A stretch of 64,000 nt of DNA from Spiribacter halobius. Its GTDB lineage: Bacteria; Pseudomonadota; Gammaproteobacteria; Nitrococcales; Nitrococcaceae. Shown one piece after another: positions 55,140 to 62,687 of the stretch (position 1 is its first letter; each line of letters begins with the position of its first letter). The position numbers and the translations under genes were made by a program. The notes beneath the pieces are model-generated. The model worked only from the letters and a program-made list of their open reading frames with translations. It was not told the origin of the DNA and did no database searches. The stretch spans positions 1,550,001-1,614,000 of the forward strand of contig NZ_CP086615.1 in assembly GCF_020883455.1 (NCBI RefSeq), read 5' to 3'.

Positions 55140-56570
55140 TCAGGCGAACAGGCCGTGGAGGTACCAGCCGCGGTGGGCGCGGCGGTCGCGGTAGATCCAG
55201 AGGCGCTCGCCCTCGGGGTTGTGGGCGACGTAGTAGTCGCGGGCGGTGTCGGTGCCGTCCCACCAGCCGGACTCGATGCGCTCCGGGCCGTGCTCCAGCA
55301 CCAGCGGACCGCGCCAGCGGGGGAGGCCGCCGGCGGTGCTCAGGGGCTCGGGCTGCGGCAGCAGCCACAGCGGCCGCTCCCCGGCGGTGGGTGCAGCGGC
55401 GCCGGCGCCGGGGCGGGCATAGCGCCAGGCCCGCTCCGGCCGGTGCTCCTCGTGGACAGCGAGCCCGCGCACCGTGCGTTCCCCGAGCCGGGCCGCCAGC
55501 GTCTCCACCAGCTGCTCCCAGCCTGCATCCGCCGGACCGCCGCGGTCACCGTCGAGCAGGTTGCCGGTCTCGGCGGCGAGGGCTTCCAGCGTGCCCGCGG
55601 CAAGCTCGATGGCAATGACCCCGGCGGGCAGCCGGACGCGCTCGAGCTGCTCGTCCAGCAGGGCGAGCAGGCGTGTGGCCTCCCGGGCCGGGGCCAGCAG
55701 GCCCACGGTCACCGGCGTTGCCGCCTGGTGCAGGTGCTCCAGCGTTACCCGGCAGGTTCGCACGCCGGCCCCCAGGCCCTGCAGGTAGCCGCAGAGCTCC
55801 TCGATGAGCTGGCTGAAGCCGGGGCGCAGCTGAGCGGCATGCGCCACCTCGGCGGTGAGCTCCAGGCGGCTGCGGAAGCGTGGTGGCGGCTGCCAGTCCC
55901 GCCGCGGGTCCGGCTGCTCGCCATAGGCACGGGCGAGCTGGCGCAGCAGCCCGGGGCCGAGGCGCCGGGCGATGCCGGCCCGGGGCAGCCGGTACAGCTC
56001 GCCCAGGGTCTCCACGCCTAGCCCCCGCAGGGCATCCTGCTGGCGCGCCTCCAGCGCCAGGGTCTCTACCGGCAGCCCGTCCAGGCGACCGGCCAGTTCA
56101 CCGGTCTCCAGCACCGGCGTGGTCTCGCCGGCCCGGGCGAGTAGCCAGGCCGCTGTGGGGGTGGGGGCGATGCCCGTCTGCAGCCGGTGGCCGAGCCGGG
56201 CGGCGCCATCCCGAACCCGACCCATGAGCCGCTCCAGCCCACCGAAGTAGCGCAGGCTGCCGCCGATCTCGAGCAGAACCGCCGCGGGCGGCTGCAGGCT
56301 GACCCGGGGCGTGAACCGCAGCGACCAGGCGGCGAGCTGCTTCAGCGCCCGGGCCTCGCTGTCCCGGCGGCGCTCGCGATGGTGCAGCTCGGGCAGCAGC
56401 GCGCCCGCAGCGGCAAGGCTCATGCCCGGGAGCACGCCACCGGAGCGCGCGGCGGCGTTGACCGCAAGCACCTCGCGCCCCTCGGCCACGGCAAACGGCA
56501 GCGCCGCATCCGCGGCCCGGGTAAAGACCGTGAGCGGCAGCTCGGGTAGATACAGGCAGAGCCAGAGCAT
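55140..56570 (-). CDS. imuB: Y-family polymerase homologue ImuB
   Basis: This 476-residue catalytically degenerate DinB relative acts as hub of the SOS mutasome (beta clamp, ImuA, DnaE2). The N-terminus is LWLCLYLPELPLTVFTRAAD in place of the polymerase metal-site motif, and LLEIGGSLRYFGGLERLM replaces the second acidic site. The helix-hairpin-helix is LRGLGVETLGELYRLPRAGI. It ends RDRRAHRGWYLHGLFA, typical of the family. It follows imuA after a 178-base gap holding an inverted repeat. No dnaE2 lies next to it. Confidence 0.92.
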   Translation of the reverse strand: MLWLCLYLPELPLTVFTRAADAALPFAVAEGREVLAVNAAARSGGVLPGMSLAAAGALLPELHHRERRRDSEARALKQLAAWSLRFTPRVSLQPPAAVLLEIGGSLRYFGGLERLMGRVRDGAARLGHRLQTGIAPTPTAAWLLARAGETTPVLETGELAGRLDGLPVETLALEARQQDALRGLGVETLGELYRLPRAGIARRLGPGLLRQLARAYGEQPDPRRDWQPPPRFRSRLELTAEVAHAAQLRPGFSQLIEELCGYLQGLGAGVRTCRVTLEHLHQAATPVTVGLLAPAREATRLLALLDEQLERVRLPAGVIAIELAAGTLEALAAETGNLLDGDRGGPADAGWEQLVETLAARLGERTVRGLAVHEEHRPERAWRYARPGAGAAAPTAGERPLWLLPQPEPLSTAGGLPRWRGPLVLEHGPERIESGWWDGTDTARDYYVAHNPEGERLWIYRDRRAHRGWYLHGLFA

Positions 56571-56623
56571 GGGGGGTGGCGTTGCTGTTGGCGCTCAGAG
56601 CTCCGGACAGGTCCGGGGATTCA

Positions 56624-56707
56624 ACACAACGACACAAAGGACACAAAGATTCACAAAGAAAATCAGATTCTTCGTTGTGTAACTTTGTGTTCTTTGTGTC
56701 GTTGTGT
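56624..56707. repeat. 25-bp inverted repeat of ACACAAAG units inside the imuA-imuB gap
   Basis: The arm at 56624-56648 and the arm at 56683-56707 are reverse complements with one mismatch in 25. Each is made of short ACACAAAG-like units, and a related unit (TTCACAAAGAA) sits in the loop. The transcript of the imu operon would fold into a long A/U-rich hairpin here. Confidence 0.8.
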
Positions 56708-56748
56708 TTCTTCCTTGGCCTGCTTCTCGGCCAGCGTCCCCACAGGGC

Positions 56749-57687
56749 CTAACGCAGGCGTTTCCAGAGGCGGGTGAGGCGGCCATCGCCTTCTGCCGGC
56801 AACAGGGTGGCCTGGGGGCGGCTGCCGGGGCGTGGGGGTGTGGGCAGGGGGAGGTCCATCTGCCCGGGGCGCTCCGGTGTGCCGTTGCGGGGCAGGGGGA
56901 TGACCGGCGCCCGGGGGCGCAGGCCCGGAGCGTGGCCCGCCGCCGAACGGCCGCGGGCGCCCGGGTGATGTGCGGTGGTCTCTGTGGGACGTGGCAGCGG
57001 CGTGACCGGTGTGCGCGGGGCGGATGTCCCGGGATCCGGGGCCGCCGTCGGGGCGAGTGGCCCGGGATACAGGGTCAGCTGCTGGCGGCGGCCGCCGCGG
57101 CACTTGATCAGCTCGAGCTCGAGCTTGCCTTCCCTGGCCGGCGTCAGGTGCAGGCGCAGGGCGGCGGGCGAGCTCTCGGCCGCCGCGCTGGCCGGGCGGA
57201 ACAGCAGCCCGAGGCTGTCCCCCGCCTCGGCGGCGAGCTGCAGGCGGCGGAGACTGCGGTCGTCGCAGCGGCGCGGCCAGGCGAGGACGGCGGCGCAGGT
57301 GCCGGCGCGCAGCGCCTGCTCCACGGACCACAGGGCGTCGCGGTGGCCAGGGGGGTGCACCAGCAGCAGCCGGGAAAGGTCGATGCCCTGGGCCGCGAGG
57401 GCTGGCGCGTAGGGCAGGTAGGGGGGCGCAATCAGCGCGATCCAGCGGCCCTCGCGAGAGAGGCGCGCCAGCGCCGGCATCAGCAGGCGCAGCTCGCCGA
57501 TGCCCTGACGTTCGTGCAGGATCTCGGTGAGCGCGCCGGCGGGCAGGCCGCCGCCGGGCAGGGCAGTGTCGAGCTCCGGAAAGCCGCTGGGGATGTGGCG
57601 ACCGCCGGAGAGGGGCGTGCTGACACGCTGCTCACCGGCCCGCCAGATACCCGGCTGGGCGAGAAGCTGATCCAGGGCGTTCTCCAT
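56749..57687 (-). CDS. imuA: Translesion synthesis accessory protein ImuA
   Basis: This is a 312-residue RecA/SulA-like protein. Conserved parts are LLAQPGIWRAGEQ, IPSGFPELDTALPGGGLPAG (about 32-51), LTEILHERQGIGELRLLMPA and LAAEAGDSLGLLFRPASAA; the C-terminal third is Pro/Arg-rich. GAGG precedes the ATG at 57687. It starts 30 bases after lexA and is expected to be SOS-induced with it. Confidence 0.9.
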   Translation of the reverse strand: MENALDQLLAQPGIWRAGEQRVSTPLSGGRHIPSGFPELDTALPGGGLPAGALTEILHERQGIGELRLLMPALARLSREGRWIALIAPPYLPYAPALAAQGIDLSRLLLVHPPGHRDALWSVEQALRAGTCAAVLAWPRRCDDRSLRRLQLAAEAGDSLGLLFRPASAAAESSPAALRLHLTPAREGKLELELIKCRGGRRQQLTLYPGPLAPTAAPDPGTSAPRTPVTPLPRPTETTAHHPGARGRSAAGHAPGLRPRAPVIPLPRNGTPERPGQMDLPLPTPPRPGSRPQATLLPAEGDGRLTRLWKRLR

Positions 57688-57717
57688 GGCTGACCTCGAT
57701 ACGTCAGGGAGGTGCGC

Positions 57718-58344
57718 CTACAGCCCGGAGCGGATAACGCCCACTCCGATGCCCTCGATCTCGAGGGGTTCCTGCCGCAGGTCGACCTCGATGGGCCGGA
57801 AGTCGGCGTTCTCCGGCAGCAGGCGGACGAGATGGCCCTCACGCGAGAAGCGCTTGACCGTGACCTCGTCCTGCAGCCGGGCGACGACGATCTGGCCTTC
57901 CCTGGCCTCGTGGGTGCGGTGCACCGCGAGCAGGTCACCGTCGAGAATCCCCGCGTCCTGCATGCTCTGGCCGCGCACCTTCAGCAGGTAGTCGGCCGGA
58001 GGCGAGAACATCGAGGCGGTGACCTGGCAGTAGTGGTCCACATGGGCTTCGGCGAGCAGCGGGCTGCCGGCGGCGACGCGGCCGATCACGGGCAGGCCGC
58101 TCACCCCCTCCGCGGCTGGCTCTGCGGGGGGGTCCAGCAGCAGGCGGATGCCGCGGGAGGCGCCGCGCTGCAGACTGATCACGCCCTTGCGGGCAAGGGC
58201 GCGCAGATGCTGCTCGGCCGCGTTGGAGGAGCGGAAACCGAGCTCGCGGGCGATCTCGCTGCGGGTCGGCGGATAGCCGGTCTCGCGCAGGAAGCGCCGG
58301 ATGAGCTCGAGAATCTCCTGCTGTCGGGCTGTCAGTTCCTGCAT
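57718..58344 (-). CDS. lexA: SOS repressor LexA
   Basis: The protein has 208 residues. The N-terminal winged helix ([37 protein letters not shown]) is joined to a self-cleaving S24 domain. The cleavage bond is Ala-Gly in [14 protein letters not shown]. The catalytic Ser is in [15 protein letters not shown] and the catalytic Lys in EVTVKRF. GGAGG lies directly upstream of the ATG. It heads lexA-imuA-imuB. Confidence 0.97.
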   Translation of the reverse strand: MQELTARQQEILELIRRFLRETGYPPTRSEIARELGFRSSNAAEQHLRALARKGVISLQRGASRGIRLLLDPPAEPAAEGVSGLPVIGRVAAGSPLLAEAHVDHYCQVTASMFSPPADYLLKVRGQSMQDAGILDGDLLAVHRTHEAREGQIVVARLQDEVTVKRFSREGHLVRLLPENADFRPIEVDLRQEPLEIEGIGVGVIRSGL

Positions 58345-58384
58345 GTTTCCTCCGCAGGCCATCGCAACGGCGATGGGCCAGTGA

Positions 58385-58400
58385 CTGTTAATTTATACAG
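58385..58400. promoter_or_regulatory. LexA (SOS) box
   Basis: CTGTTAATTTATACAG is an exact CTGT-N8-ACAG site, 40 bases upstream of the lexA start. It implies LexA autoregulation and SOS control of imuA and imuB. It is the only clear SOS box I see in the window. Confidence 0.93.
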
Positions 58401-58425
58401 TGCTGTATGGATGTGCAAGGGCGGT

Positions 58426-58543
58426 GAGTTGCAAGTGGCAAGTTTCAAGTTGCAAGCGAGAGGCGGCCGGGGCTCCGGCTCAGATCGCTGCCACAGGCCA
58501 CTCCCCTTCCGGCTTGTCACTTGCAACTTGCCACTTGCAACTC
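58426..58543. repeat. 31-bp mirrored-arm element of CAAGT units between lexA and relA
   Basis: The left arm (58426-58456) starts GAGTTGCAAGTGGCAAG and the right arm (58513-58543) is its reverse complement with three mismatches in 31. Extra TTGCCACTTGCAACT units continue to 58563. It has the same arm length, GAGTT start and unit spacing as the element at 60871-60963. Confidence 0.8.
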
Positions 58544-58634
58544 GTGGCTTGCCACTTGCAACTCCGGACGACTCACGAACCCGGCAAAGCCTAGTAGAAT
58601 CCGCGCGGATTCCGGGTCGTGAAATGGACGCGCG

Positions 58635-60845
58635 ATGGTACATGTGACCGGCGAGCTCGAGGACGTCAGCGAGCAGCAGCTCGACTTCGATGCCTGGACC
58701 GCCCGCCTGCCCCTGAAGCTGGAGCCCGAGGAGCGCGCGCGTCTGGCCCGTGCCTGGGAGACGGCGGAGCGTGTCTACGGCGACACCCGCCGTGAGGCAG
58801 GGGATACCTGCTTCGGCCATGCCCTGTCCGTCGCCAGCGTGCTGGCGGCACTGCGCCTCGACACGGACACGCTGATCGCCGGCCTGCTGCACGATCTGCC
58901 CTGGCACGAGGGCCCGGATAGCGAACAGCTCGCCCGCGAGTTCGGCGAGGACGTGTCGGTGCTGGTGGACGGCTGTGCGCGGATGGGCGTGGTGAGCGAG
59001 CTGCATGCCCGACCTGCCGGCGGCGAAAGCGGCGAGCGCGCCGAGGCGCTGCGCAAGATGCTGCTCGCCATGGCGCGGGATATCCGCGTGGTGTTCCTGG
59101 TGCTCGCCGAGCGCCTCCACGACATGCGTGTGCTCAAGCACCGCCCGCCGGAAGTCCAGCAGCGCATGGCGCGGGAGACCATGGATCTCTATGCGCCGCT
59201 GGCGAACCGGCTCGGCATCTGGCAGCTGAAGTGGGAGATGGAGGATCTCTGCTTCCGCTTTCTCGACCCCGTCACGTACAAGCGCATCGCCCGTCTGCTG
59301 GCCGAGAAGCGCGTGGACCGCGAGCGCTACATCGCCGAGATGCAGGAGCGGCTAGAGAGCGCGCTGAGGGAGGCCGGGATCGAGGCCGAGGTCACGGGGC
59401 GGCCCAAGCATATCTACAGCATCTGGCGAAAGATGCAGCGCAAGGGCCTGGGATTTCACGAGCTTTTCGATATCCGGGCGTTTCGCGTGCTGGTGGACAC
59501 CGTGCCCCAGTGCTACGCCGCCCTGGGTGTGGTGCACAGCCTCTGGCAGCCGATCCCCCGTGAGTTCGACGACTACATCGCCAGCCCCAAGGAGAACCAC
59601 TACCGCTCGCTGCACACGGCGGTGGTGGGGCCGTCGGGGCGTACCGTCGAGGTGCAGATCCGCACCCGCGAGATGCACCAGCAGGCGGAGCTCGGCATCG
59701 CCGCGCACTGGCGCTACAAGGAAGGCCGCGGCCAGGACCCGGCCTTCGACGCCAAGGTCGCCTGGCTGCGGCGCCTGCTGGAGGCCGGCACGGACGAGAA
59801 CGCGGAGGAGGACATCCTCGACCGCTTCAAGGCCGAGGTGTTCGAGGACCGGGTCTACGTCATCACCCCGCAGGGTGACGTCGTCGACCTCCCGCGGGGC
59901 GCGACGCCGCTGGACTTCGCGTATCACGTGCACAGCGAGGTCGGCCACCGCTGCCGCGGCGCCAAGATCAACGGGCGCATCGTGCCGCTCACCCAGCCGC
60001 TGCAGAACGGCGATCAGGTGGAGATCCTCACCGCCCGCATCGGCCATCCGAGCCGCGACTGGCTCAATCCGGGGCTGGGTTACCTCGTCACCCCGCGGGC
60101 CCGGGCCAAGGTTCGTGCCTGGTTCCGGCAGCAGGACCACGACAAGAACGTCGCCGAGGGGCGTGCGATCCTGGAGCGGGAGCTGCACCGCCTGGGGCTC
60201 GCGGAGGTCAACCTGGAGCGCCTCGCGGCGCGCTCACGCTTCCCGCGCCTGGAGGAATTCCTGGCCGCCATCGGCCGGGGCGACGTCACCGGTGGCCAGA
60301 TCGCCGGCCTGCTGAGCGACCAACTGCTGCCTGCGCAGGAGTCCGCCGAGGACATGCTCACCCGCCGGCGCGGTGCCGGCGAGGAGCGGGGTGGTGAGGA
60401 CGACGTCACCGTCTACGGCGTCGGCAACCTGCTCACGCGCATGGCCCGCTGCTGCCAGCCGGCACCGGGGGACGACATCGTCGGCTTCATCACCCGCGGC
60501 GAGGGGGTCAGCATCCACCGGCGCGACTGCGCCAACGTCCAGCGGCTGGAGGAGAAAGCTCCGGAGCGGCTCATCGAGGTCAGCTGGAGCCGTCGCACCG
60601 AGCGGCACTACCCGGTGGACGTGCTGGTGGAGGCCTATGACCGCCAGGGCCTGATCAAGGACATCTCCGCCCTGCTCAGCAACGAGCACATCAACGTCAC
60701 CGCGGTGAACACCCGCACCGACCCGGACGACCAGCAGGCCCGCATGACCCTCACCCTCAACGTCGCCGACGTCGGCCAGCTGAGCCGGGTGATGGAGCGC
60801 ATCGCGGGGCTGCGCAATGTGCGCGACGTGCGCCGCGTCGGCTGA
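58635..60845 (+). CDS. relA: GTP pyrophosphokinase RelA
   Basis: The 736-residue stringent-response enzyme makes (p)ppGpp on stalled ribosomes. A pseudo-hydrolase region (about 45-200) retains LLHDLPWHEG, whereas active SpoT proteins have HDxxED. The synthetase (about 245-370) has GRPKHIYSIWRKMQRKG, FDIRAFRVLVD, FDDYIASPKENHYRSLHTAV and EVQIRTREMHQQAELGIAAH. TGS (about 405-465) has VYVITPQGDVVDLPRGATPL. A zinc-finger/helical region and C-terminal ACT domain (about 655-735) follow. Synthetase-only activity is inferred. Confidence 0.95.
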   Translation: MVHVTGELEDVSEQQLDFDAWTARLPLKLEPEERARLARAWETAERVYGDTRREAGDTCFGHALSVASVLAALRLDTDTLIAGLLHDLPWHEGPDSEQLAREFGEDVSVLVDGCARMGVVSELHARPAGGESGERAEALRKMLLAMARDIRVVFLVLAERLHDMRVLKHRPPEVQQRMARETMDLYAPLANRLGIWQLKWEMEDLCFRFLDPVTYKRIARLLAEKRVDRERYIAEMQERLESALREAGIEAEVTGRPKHIYSIWRKMQRKGLGFHELFDIRAFRVLVDTVPQCYAALGVVHSLWQPIPREFDDYIASPKENHYRSLHTAVVGPSGRTVEVQIRTREMHQQAELGIAAHWRYKEGRGQDPAFDAKVAWLRRLLEAGTDENAEEDILDRFKAEVFEDRVYVITPQGDVVDLPRGATPLDFAYHVHSEVGHRCRGAKINGRIVPLTQPLQNGDQVEILTARIGHPSRDWLNPGLGYLVTPRARAKVRAWFRQQDHDKNVAEGRAILERELHRLGLAEVNLERLAARSRFPRLEEFLAAIGRGDVTGGQIAGLLSDQLLPAQESAEDMLTRRRGAGEERGGEDDVTVYGVGNLLTRMARCCQPAPGDDIVGFITRGEGVSIHRRDCANVQRLEEKAPERLIEVSWSRRTERHYPVDVLVEAYDRQGLIKDISALLSNEHINVTAVNTRTDPDDQQARMTLTLNVADVGQLSRVMERIAGLRNVRDVRRVG

Positions 60846-60870
60846 TGCCGACGCGGCGCACGTCCGGCGC

Positions 60871-60963
60871 GAGTTCAAAGTGCGAAGTTCAAAGTTCAAA
60901 GGGTGAAAAAGCCGTGCCCTCGCGGAGGGATACTTTGAACTTTGAACGTGTAACTTTGAACTC
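60871..60963. repeat. 31-bp mirrored-arm element of CAAAGT units after relA
   Basis: The left arm (60871-60901) starts GAGTTCAAAGTGCGAAG and the right arm (60933-60963) is its reverse complement with four mismatches in 31. It parallels the lexA-relA element base for base in layout but with a different unit, so relA is bracketed by two related hairpins. Confidence 0.8.
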
Positions 60964-61546
60964 AACGTGCTCCGGGCCGCGTCGCGGCCCGGAGCACGTT
61001 GCAGAAGAGCGCCCCCTGCTCGATGGCATCGTCCAGCGCGACGTGGGTGTGGGGCAGGTCATCGAACCAGTCGCGGGGCAGGGTGTGCTTGACGGTGCGC
61101 CGGTACTCGCGGCCGAGCACCGCCATGGCGTAGGTCTTGATGTCGATGGCGCTGAAGCCGAACGGGTTCTCGCCGGTGAAGCGCAGCAGGTACCAGGCGA
61201 TGAACATGAAATCGAAGGACGCCGGGTAGCCGACGAAGACCGGGCGGCCGGGCAGCCTGCGCAGCCAGTCCCGATAGCGGGGCATGGCCTGCTCCGGTGC
61301 CTCCGGATCCTGCCGGCAGGCGATCCACGCCTCGCCCTGGGTCTGCCACCAGGCGGCGGTGTCGGGATGGGCGGCGGCCCCTGGAAGGCAGCGCAGGTTC
61401 GCGCTGAAGGTATCGATGAGGGTCTTGTCGCGATCGTACACCGCCGAGCCGAAGGACAGCATGCTGTGGAGCCCCGGGGCCGGGCCGTCGGCCTCGATGT
61501 CGGTGGAGACGTAGAGCTCTCGTGCCATCGCGGGTTCGCCACTCAC
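60962..61546 (-). CDS. DEDD-family 3'-5' exonuclease
   Basis: The protein has 194 residues. Metal-binding motifs are [12 protein letters not shown] (Asp and Glu), [10 protein letters not shown] (Asp) and [10 protein letters not shown] (His, Asp), giving DEDDh. It resembles the RNase T/exonuclease fold but lacks further domains, so whether the substrate is DNA or RNA is open. The GTG start at 61546 overlaps the upstream dehydrogenase stop as GTGA; an ATG at 61528 also fits. Its 3' end lies within the 18-bp hairpin. Confidence 0.85.
   Translation of the reverse strand: MSGEPAMARELYVSTDIEADGPAPGLHSMLSFGSAVYDRDKTLIDTFSANLRCLPGAAAHPDTAAWWQTQGEAWIACRQDPEAPEQAMPRYRDWLRRLPGRPVFVGYPASFDFMFIAWYLLRFTGENPFGFSAIDIKTYAMAVLGREYRRTVKHTLPRDWFDDLPHTHVALDDAIEQGALFCNVLRAATRPGAR
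60963..61001. terminator. Perfect 18-bp GC hairpin at the relA/exonuclease convergent ends
   Basis: The arm at 60963-60980 and the arm at 60984-61001 are exact complements with a 3-nt loop GTC. The hairpin covers the last ~13 codons of the convergent exonuclease gene (ending RAATRPGAR). It probably serves as a transcription end or mRNA-protecting structure for both genes. Confidence 0.7.
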
Positions 61547-62604
61547 CGCGCGCCGGCGCGGAAGCGCTCCTCGGCCAGCCGGTCCGCGACGGTGCCCGTC
61601 GGCAGCCCTTCCGCGTCGGCACGCCGGAAGATGATGTCCAGCGTGCGGGGAATCCGCTCGATGTGCCGGCGCACACTCGCCGCGTCGTAGTCCCCCAGAT
61701 GCTCGAAGGCGACGTCGATGATGCCGCCGGCGTTGATGGCGTAGTCCGGTGCGTAGAGGATGCCGCGCCGGCGCAGGGCTTCGTCCTCCGCCGGGCTGTC
61801 CAGCTGGTTGTTCGCCGCGCCGGCCACCACGGCCACCCTGAGGGCTGCCACGGTGGACGCGTTCAGCACGCCCCCGAGGGCGCAGGGGGCGAGGACGTCG
61901 GCCGGCTCGGTGGCGATGTCCTCCGGGGCCACCGGGCGGGCGTCGAGCTCGCGCACGGCCCGCGCGACGCGCTCGCCATCGATGTCGCTTACCTGCAGCC
62001 TGGCACCGGCGGCGCGAAGCTGCTCGGCGAGGCGCCAGCCCACGGCGCCGAGGCCCTGGACGCTCACCGTGAGCCCTTCCAGGCCGCGCCCCAGACGGTG
62101 CGCCACGGCCACCTGCAGTCCGAGGAAGACGCCGTACGCGGTGGCCGGGGACGGATCGCCGCTGGCAATGCCCCCATCGAGACCGCGCCGTTCCCGGATA
62201 CCTGTGACATGGGGTGTTTCCTGCGCCACGGTGCGCAGGTCGGCGACCGTGGTGCCGGAGTCTTCGGCGGTGACGTAGCGCCCGCCGAGGCTGTCGATCA
62301 GCCGCCCCAGCGCCGCCAGCAGAGCGGGGGTCTTGTCCCGTCCCGGGTTCGCCATGACCACGGCCTTGCCGCCTCCCACCGGCAGCTCGGCGAGGGCGGA
62401 TTTGTAGGTCATGCCCCGGGAGAGGCGGAGGACGTCCCGCAGCGCAGCCGCCTCGCCGGCATAGGGGAACACCCGGCAGCCGCCCATCGCCGGCCCGCGG
62501 TGGGTGTTATGGATGGCGATGATGGCGCGCAGCCCCGCCGCCGTATCGCTGCCGAAGACCACCTGCTCGTGGCCGTCGAAATCCGGATGGCCGAAGATCT
62601 CCAT
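61543..62604 (-). CDS. Glu/Leu/Phe/Val dehydrogenase, leucine-dehydrogenase-like
   Basis: The 353-residue NAD-dependent amino-acid dehydrogenase has [20 protein letters not shown] and the catalytic Lys region [20 protein letters not shown]. The dinucleotide motif is [17 protein letters not shown]. Deamination of branched-chain amino acids is likely by family length (about 350-365). The start at 62604 matches leucine dehydrogenases; the frame is open upstream to 62694. It is coupled to the exonuclease gene by a 4-base overlap. Confidence 0.9.
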   Translation of the reverse strand: MEIFGHPDFDGHEQVVFGSDTAAGLRAIIAIHNTHRGPAMGGCRVFPYAGEAAALRDVLRLSRGMTYKSALAELPVGGGKAVVMANPGRDKTPALLAALGRLIDSLGGRYVTAEDSGTTVADLRTVAQETPHVTGIRERRGLDGGIASGDPSPATAYGVFLGLQVAVAHRLGRGLEGLTVSVQGLGAVGWRLAEQLRAAGARLQVSDIDGERVARAVRELDARPVAPEDIATEPADVLAPCALGGVLNASTVAALRVAVVAGAANNQLDSPAEDEALRRRGILYAPDYAINAGGIIDVAFEHLGDYDAASVRRHIERIPRTLDIIFRRADAEGLPTGTVADRLAEERFRAGAR

Positions 62605-62687
62605 GGCGTCGCCCTGCCGCGGGATGGTGCGGCGTACCATGCCATAATCCCGGCCGCATGCGCTGCGGAACCAGGGAGGGCAGGCGA

